Assembly (NCBI RefSeq): GCF_029338235.1
Contig: NZ_CP119785.1
Location: forward strand, 1,488,001 to 1,552,000
DNA: 64,000 nt
Direction of reading: 5' to 3'
Source of the DNA: Haloarcula rara
GTDB taxonomy: Archaea; Halobacteriota; Halobacteria; Halobacteriales; Haloarculaceae
The position numbers and the translations under genes are program-made. The notes below the pieces were generated by a model, which was given only the letters and a program-made list of their open reading frames with translations, was not told the origin of the DNA and searched no databases. Shown here in pieces: positions 60,013 through 64,000 of the stretch (within the stretch, counting starts at the first letter, position 1; every line of letters begins with the position of its first letter).

Positions 60013-60969
60013 TTATCGCGGCGTCCAGCGGGTGACGCTGTCTGCGAGCGCGAGCCGGCCGTGGTGCCAGCGGACGTATCCCAGCAGGGCGATGCCCCCG
60101 AGCGCGGCGAACCCGACGAAGACGAGTCCTTCCTCGCCGACCCACACTGTGGGTCCGACGATGTCGACAGCGAGCAGCTCGGGCGTCTGCTGGGAGTGTC
60201 CGAGCCCGAACACTGCGCTCTGTGTGACGTTGTAGAAGACGTGGAACCCGACCGAAAGCGCCAGCTCGCCGGTCAGCACGTACGCGCCGGCGAGAATCAG
60301 GCCGGCGAGCAGGTAGTAGCCGTACTGACTCGCGTGGGTGACTTTCCCGCCGTGGAGGACGGCGAAGACGAGCGTGCTACAGAGGACCGCGAGTCCGATG
60401 GCGCCCCATCGCGGGAGGAACCCGTCGGCGCCTTCGGCGATGTTCTTGAGCAACACCCCCCGCATGACGAACTCCTCCCACGTCGCCGCCACCGCGACGT
60501 AGCCGAACACGACCGCCATCGCGAGCGCGAACGGCAGGTCACCCGCTCCCCGAGTGACGCCGACGACCCTCGCCCATCCCGCCCACAGCGAGACGAGCAG
60601 CGCGCCGGCGTTGATAGCCGTCGCAACCGCCGCCCCGGCGGCGAACGAGCGCCACCACGAGCGGTCGAGTGACAGCCCGAACTCGCTGACCGGCCGCCGG
60701 TCGAGCGCTCGGGCACTGACCAGCACCGCACCCAGGAGAACCACCGCGAATCCGACTGCTTCGAGCGGTTCCCGTATCGGATGGGCGAATCGGCCCCGAA
60801 CCGCCGTCTGGACGACCGCGAAGGCGAGGAAGGTCACGACGGTCGGCAGGAGCGCCCGCAACGGGGCCCGGAGCCGTCGCTGTCTGCCGTTCCACACCGG
60901 CCACGTCAGCCACCGCCAGAGCTGTCGCGTCGTCGTCTCGGTCCGTCGTCCCGTCGGTTCCTCGGGCAT
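60013..60969 (-). CDS. CPBP-family intramembrane protease
   Basis: 318 aa from ATG 60969 (60981 also in frame). About eight membrane helices. The CPBP catalytic motifs are present: TWEEFVMRGVLL (EExxxR), VFAVLHGGK (FxxxH) and VGFHVFYN (HxxxN-like). Such proteases process prenylated or secreted peptides, or act in bacteriocin immunity. An Arg-rich N-terminal tail (about 1-35) is unusual. Nothing nearby indicates a peptide substrate. Confidence 0.83.
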   Translation of the reverse strand: MPEEPTGRRTETTTRQLWRWLTWPVWNGRQRRLRAPLRALLPTVVTFLAFAVVQTAVRGRFAHPIREPLEAVGFAVVLLGAVLVSARALDRRPVSEFGLSLDRSWWRSFAAGAAVATAINAGALLVSLWAGWARVVGVTRGAGDLPFALAMAVVFGYVAVAATWEEFVMRGVLLKNIAEGADGFLPRWGAIGLAVLCSTLVFAVLHGGKVTHASQYGYYLLAGLILAGAYVLTGELALSVGFHVFYNVTQSAVFGLGHSQQTPELLAVDIVGPTVWVGEEGLVFVGFAALGGIALLGYVRWHHGRLALADSVTRWTPR

Positions 60970-61038
60970 ATCCCGACCCACGAGCGAGCGCGACGTATCA
61001 CCACGCCCAGAGCTTCCGGCCCGGAAGTCGTGGTGGGA

Positions 61039-61049
61039 TTTTTATACTA
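61039..61049 (+). promoter_or_regulatory. TATA box of the HTH/DUF7521 operon
   Basis: TTTTTATACTA lies 21-31 bp upstream of ATG 61070, a strong leaderless promoter. It supports ATG 61070 over longer open frames. Confidence 0.6.
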
Positions 61050-61069
61050 TCTCGACCGGTGCAACCAGT

Positions 61070-61411
61070 ATGGACGGGGATGAGGACGAACTCCTCGCGT
61101 TGCTCGACGACGAGTACGCGCGGGCCATCCTCGCCGAACTCACCACCGAACCGATGTCCGTCACCGAACTGTGTGCGGCCTGTGAGATGTCTGATGCGAC
61201 GGCCTACCGGCGTCTCGACAGGCTCCAGGACGCGAATCTCGTCACCGACCGACAGGAACTGGACCCCGACGGCCACCACTACAAGTGCTACGTGGCGACG
61301 GTCGAAGACGTGACTGTCACCTTCGCCGACGGGAGCTACGACGTGGCCGTCACCCGCTCGTCGACCGACCCGTCAGACAGATTCACCGACCTGTTCGAGG
61401 GGTTGTCCTGA
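61070..61411 (+). CDS. ArsR-type winged-helix regulator
   Basis: 113 aa from ATG 61070. Winged helix-turn-helix EYARAILAELTTEPMSVTELCAACEMSDATAYRRLDRLQDANLV (residues 14-58), then a short C-terminal beta part (DGHHYKCYVATVEDVTVTFADGSYDVAV). No clear metal Cys motif, although CAAC is inside the helix-turn-helix. It precedes two small membrane proteins whose starts follow with 1-bp gap and 4-bp overlap, so it probably regulates its own operon. Confidence 0.82.
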   Translation: MDGDEDELLALLDDEYARAILAELTTEPMSVTELCAACEMSDATAYRRLDRLQDANLVTDRQELDPDGHHYKCYVATVEDVTVTFADGSYDVAVTRSSTDPSDRFTDLFEGLS

Positions 61412-61412
61412 G

Positions 61413-61733
61413 ATGTTGTTCCAGTTGCGTGCGACCGGGACCGAGCCGACGGTCGCTCTGGCTGTGGTGGCGCTCTCGGCGCTCGCTATTGTCCTCTCAC
61501 TGGCTATCGCGGCGGTGCTCGTTCGGGGGTACAGACGGGGGCCCGGAGGGCGAGACCTGCTCGTCCTCGCCGTCGGGTTGCTGTTGCTCACCACGCTCCC
61601 GGAGCTCCTCCGCGTCGGGCTCCCGACGGCCACCGGCGTCGGGACGGTGGGCCGTTCGGTCCTCGTCAGCGGCTGTGAACTGCTCGGGCTCGGGACCATC
61701 CTGTGGGCCGTCTACGGGGGTGGGTCGAAGTGA
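61413..61733 (+). CDS. Small membrane protein (DUF7521-like), first copy
   Basis: 106 aa, three hydrophobic segments (about 13-37, 47-65, 80-100) with a conserved-looking loop RGYRRGPGGRDLLVLAVGLLLLTTLPELLRV. Starts one base after the HTH stop. The same loop architecture is found in the next gene, so the two are paralogs. I believe they belong to haloarchaeal DUF7521. They may form a heteromeric membrane sensor or transporter; function unknown. Confidence 0.7.
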   Translation: MLFQLRATGTEPTVALAVVALSALAIVLSLAIAAVLVRGYRRGPGGRDLLVLAVGLLLLTTLPELLRVGLPTATGVGTVGRSVLVSGCELLGLGTILWAVYGGGSK

Positions 61734-62035
61734 CGCTGTCCCCCGCTGTGCTCATGGTCACTCTCACGCCGGAGACGGTCGCGTTCCTCTCGCGCGGGCT
61801 GACGGCCGCCGTCGGCCTGTTCGTCGCCGCGCTCGCGTATCGTGGCTTCCGACGGAACGGCGTCCGGAAGATGCGGTGGCTCGCCCTCGGGATTGCGCTT
61901 CTCACCACGGGCGCGTTTCTCGCCGTCGCCGTCGCCGAGCGACTCGGTGCCGATGTCGGGTACATTCTGCTCGCCCGAAACCTCGTGACCGTCGCGGGTC
62001 TCGGTGCCGTGCTGTACGCCCTGCTCGTCGACTGA
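61730..62035 (+). CDS. Small membrane protein (DUF7521-like), second copy
   Basis: 101 aa if GTG 61730 is used (overlap GTGA with the previous stop); ATG 61754 would give 93 aa. Three hydrophobic segments and the loop YRGFRRNGVRKMRWLALGIALLTTGAFLAVA parallel the preceding protein. The 4-bp overlap favours GTG 61730 by translational coupling. Family as above; function unknown. Confidence 0.68.
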   Translation: MTLSPAVLMVTLTPETVAFLSRGLTAAVGLFVAALAYRGFRRNGVRKMRWLALGIALLTTGAFLAVAVAERLGADVGYILLARNLVTVAGLGAVLYALLVD

Positions 62036-62151
62036 CGTGTCTCCCGAGTCGGTCGTCCCGGTTGCGCCGTCTGCCGAGAGACGTTCCCCATCGGCTGCGG
62101 GAGGGGAACTGGCGTATCTGCACCCGACCAGCGGTCGTCCCGTGCGCCCCG

Positions 62152-62955
62152 TCAGCTCGTCTGGACCGACCGCTTTAGCACCGTGTCGTAAATCTCGACG
62201 GCGTCAGAGACGCCGTCGAGGCTCACCACCGGGTTGACGTCGAGCACGTAGACGCTCTTGTGGACCACCACGTCGAGTTCGAACAGCGTCAGCTCGAAGA
62301 GCCCGGCCACGGCAGCGAGGAGTCGCTCGAACTTGGCCGTCGTCGCCGTCTCCCGGGCCAGCGACCGCATCGACCGGTCCACACCGCTTCTGGGGGGATG
62401 TCGCGTCGAGCGGCTGTGCTCGCCGACCTGGAAGAGCTTGAAGCTCATTTTCGGGGCGATATACCGCTGGACGAACCGTTCGCCGGGGAAGTCGATGTCG
62501 CCCGCGACGATAACGGACAACTCGTGGCTCCCCGGGGCGAACTCGTCTCGCGTCTTTACCACCACAGGCGGGTCCAGAGATATCTCCTCGGCCGTGCCAA
62601 AGTCGTAGCGCGGGACGTGGATTCCGGCTGTCTCGATCCGCCGGCACTTCGCGAGCCGGTCCACCGTCGTCGCCGCTCCATGGTGGCTGTTTACCGTCGG
62701 GATTCCGCCCGCTTCGGCGCGCTGTAAGTCCCGCAGCGAGTGGGGTGTCCAGCGAGCCATATGGTAGAGGTCGAGTCCCATCTCGGCCAGGTCGGGGTGG
62801 TCCCGCTCTGGGTCGAGAAGCCACAGGTCAGCCCAGGTCCGGACCCGGTCGTAGACCTCCTGCTTGCGCTCGCTCGTGGCGTCCCTGTAGGCAGCAACGC
62901 CGACGGTCGGCCTGGCGTCTGGCTGGGCCATGTGTTGCTGTAGGTTCTCAGACAC
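62152..62955 (-). CDS. ATP-grasp protein, RimK-like
   Basis: 267 aa. ATP-grasp pieces: TVNSHHGAATTVDRLAKCRRIE and PPVVVKTRDEFAPGSHELSV (nucleotide Lys), GERFVQRYIAPKMSFKLFQVGEH, and C-terminal LFELDVVVHKSVYVLDVNPVVSLDG (metal Asp/Asn). RimK-like enzymes ligate an amino acid (often Glu) to a protein or small molecule. Substrate is unknown. A short N-terminal extension (1-15) may be unstructured. Confidence 0.78.
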   Translation of the reverse strand: MSENLQQHMAQPDARPTVGVAAYRDATSERKQEVYDRVRTWADLWLLDPERDHPDLAEMGLDLYHMARWTPHSLRDLQRAEAGGIPTVNSHHGAATTVDRLAKCRRIETAGIHVPRYDFGTAEEISLDPPVVVKTRDEFAPGSHELSVIVAGDIDFPGERFVQRYIAPKMSFKLFQVGEHSRSTRHPPRSGVDRSMRSLARETATTAKFERLLAAVAGLFELTLFELDVVVHKSVYVLDVNPVVSLDGVSDAVEIYDTVLKRSVQTS

Positions 62956-62996
62956 TATAGCACGTGGCCCGGATTCGTCGGTGGCGAGAGCTCATA

Positions 62997-63022
62997 TGCG
63001 ATGGCGGCTCACACCACAGGGG
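62997..63022 (+). repeat. 26-bp direct repeat, right copy
   Basis: Second copy of the 26-bp sequence at 58773-58798 (24/26 identical), in the 141-bp gap between the RimK-like and GDPD genes, 4.2 kb from the first and in the same orientation. Confidence 0.5.
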
Positions 63023-63096
63023 TCAGATTCACGCTTACACCGGACGAGCGCGGGGTGCAAGCCCGAGTAAAGCAACGCACCCTCTCAGCGCAGTTG

Positions 63097-63786
63097 TTAG
63101 TCGTCGCTGGCCGAACGCGTCTGTGGCGCGATATCCCATCGATCTGCAGTCACGCCGTCGACGCCGACGTCCCGCAGCGCGCGGACGTCGTCGACCGTCC
63201 GTGCTGCCTTCCAGGCGATGACGTCCAGTCCGTGCTTGCGGGCGGCGGAAACGACGTCGGTTTCGAGGCAGAGTTCGTAGTGCGGGAACACGTGCGTACA
63301 GTCCAGATCGACAGCACGTGACAGGTTCGTACGGGGACCTTGCTCGAACAGGAGTCCGTTCGGCACGTCGAGGTGGCTCGTTTCGATTTCCTCGATAGCC
63401 TCCGGGAGAAACGACGACACGCGAACGTCGGAACCGGCCGCCGTTGCCAACTGCAGCGTCTCTACCGCGATATCGGGTTCTTTCAGCTCGAGCTGAACGG
63501 TCACGCCATCCGGAACGGTCCGAAGGGCCGCTTCCAGGCTCGGAATCGGTTCGCCAGAATCGCACACGGACAACTCGCGGAGTTCTGACAACGGCGTCTC
63601 CGAGAGACGTCCCTCGGCGTCGGTGACGCGGTCGAGCGTCGCGTCGTGGAACACGACGAGCTCTCCCGAGCCGCACCGACGAACGTCGATTTCGACCGCG
63701 GAGAGCCGGCGGGCGGCTTCACGGATGGCGAGAAGGGTGTTCTCCGGAACGTGCTCTGCACAGCCACGATGGCCGATTATTTCCAT
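63097..63786 (-). CDS. ugpQ: Glycerophosphodiester phosphodiesterase (GDPD)
   Basis: 229 aa, MEIIGHRGCAEHVPENTLLAI..., with HRG (His base), PENT, AVEIDVR (metal Glu/Asp), VVFHDATLDRVT (metal His) and VQLELKEP (Glu) of the GDPD TIM barrel. No signal peptide, so cytoplasmic. It hydrolyses glycerophosphodiesters to glycerol-3-phosphate and alcohol. All catalytic motifs are intact. Confidence 0.9.
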   Translation of the reverse strand: MEIIGHRGCAEHVPENTLLAIREAARRLSAVEIDVRRCGSGELVVFHDATLDRVTDAEGRLSETPLSELRELSVCDSGEPIPSLEAALRTVPDGVTVQLELKEPDIAVETLQLATAAGSDVRVSSFLPEAIEEIETSHLDVPNGLLFEQGPRTNLSRAVDLDCTHVFPHYELCLETDVVSAARKHGLDVIAWKAARTVDDVRALRDVGVDGVTADRWDIAPQTRSASDD

Positions 63787-63880
63787 CTAGTCGGTTCCGA
63801 ACTGCCAGCACGCATCAACATTGTGTTTCCCCGCCGCCCCCTCTCTATGATTGACAGTACTCTCTCGTCGCAATCGTCAC

Positions 63881-64000
63881 TCACGCACGAGAGCTGCGTT
63901 CGGATGCGAGCCACGCCCGAGCGTGTTCGAGGTCGGACGGGCGATTCACTTCGATGTGTCGCTCTGCGGGTATCTGGAGGGGTCTGGTCGGTGTCTGCGG
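63881..64000 (-). CDS. C-terminal tail of a nucleotidyltransferase-like protein (partial)
   Basis: The last 39 codons before a TGA (63881-63883) read ...TPTRPLQIPAERHIEVNRPSDLEHARAWLASERSSRA. HIEVNRPSDLEHARAWL is the end typical of MobA/GlmU-like NTP transferases (HIDVNTPEDLxxA). The rest lies beyond the window edge, so only this is supported. Confidence 0.55.
   Translation of the reverse strand, partial: PQTPTRPLQIPAERHIEVNRPSDLEHARAWLASERSSRA

Noticed and set aside
63001-63321. Short plus-strand protein starting MAAHTTG at the 26-bp repeat
   Set aside because: Its similarity to the frame at 58777 ends after seven residues and it runs antisense to the GDPD gene.

Overview
The window is haloarchaeal chromosome (class Halobacteria). 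The evidence is high GC coding sequence, strongly acidic proteins (Asp/Glu-rich, GAC/GAG-rich codons), TATA-like boxes about 25-30 bp upstream of many leaderless starts, and a set of families typical of halophilic archaea: DP1 of polymerase D, RPA with its COG3390 partner, HemAT, TrmB, bacterio-opsin-activator (HTH-10) regulators, VWA and Tat lipoproteins, archaeal pilin. Haloarculaceae-like is my best guess, but this is inference. There is no rRNA and no CRISPR; one tRNA (Arg, TCT) is present.

Left end (1-7.1 kb): a partial signal peptidase I and polD1 (DP1). From memory of other haloarchaeal genomes these two genes sit next to orc1 and the main origin, and polD1 here carries a pair of inverted repeats resembling origin recognition boxes. 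Then come metY, serB, a VapBC-type pair and an XPD/Rad3-like Fe-S helicase. 7.4-16 kb: a lipoprotein, a probable metal-handling group (YHS permease, SHOCT protein, CDF transporter), YfcE-type phosphoesterase, a 43-aa membrane microprotein, M29 aminopeptidase, YccF and DnaJ-like proteins, and a radical-SAM gene whose 3' end is tandemly duplicated among multi-hairpin repeats. 16-24 kb: VWA lipoprotein, MFS exporter, PsiE-like protein, a DUF373/unknown/GT2 overlapping trio and a membrane histidine kinase.

24-36 kb: tRNA-Arg, a pilin with a (Gly-Asp)n tract, a solo IS200/IS605-like end, HemAT aerotaxis transducer, TRAM and SDR proteins, RPA3-RPAP3, VOC protein, RHH regulator, and two HTH-10 regulators, the second interrupted by an in-frame amber codon. 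36-48 kb: an ABC exporter, lipoproteins, DehI-like and OsmC proteins, an acetyltransferase, an amidohydrolase, an AbrB/PIN toxin-antitoxin pair with a clear operator, aldo-keto reductase, CinA-N protein, DUF1289 and DUF4397 proteins.

48-57.6 kb is the most coherent metabolic block: ATP-PEP carboxykinase, a tautomerase, a small XRE-like regulator, a DASS dicarboxylate/sulfate carrier, an MFS carrier, malic enzyme fused to a phosphotransacetylase-like domain, UspA and TrmB. It looks like a C4-dicarboxylate uptake and gluconeogenic/anaplerotic module. The same 15-bp palindrome lies over the start codons of the DASS carrier and of UspA, 5.2 kb apart, suggesting one regulator. 57.6-64 kb: GH43-like protein, a decayed Fic-type winged-helix fragment, DUF6544-like protein, CPBP protease, an HTH plus two small membrane proteins operon, an ATP-grasp protein, GDPD and a partial nucleotidyltransferase-like tail.

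Two dispersed hairpin-repeat families recur between genes: family A (GAAAGCCCC...GCCCCTTTC ends) and family B (three consecutive hairpins joined by GAAAAACGTGCGCG and GTGAAAC linkers).
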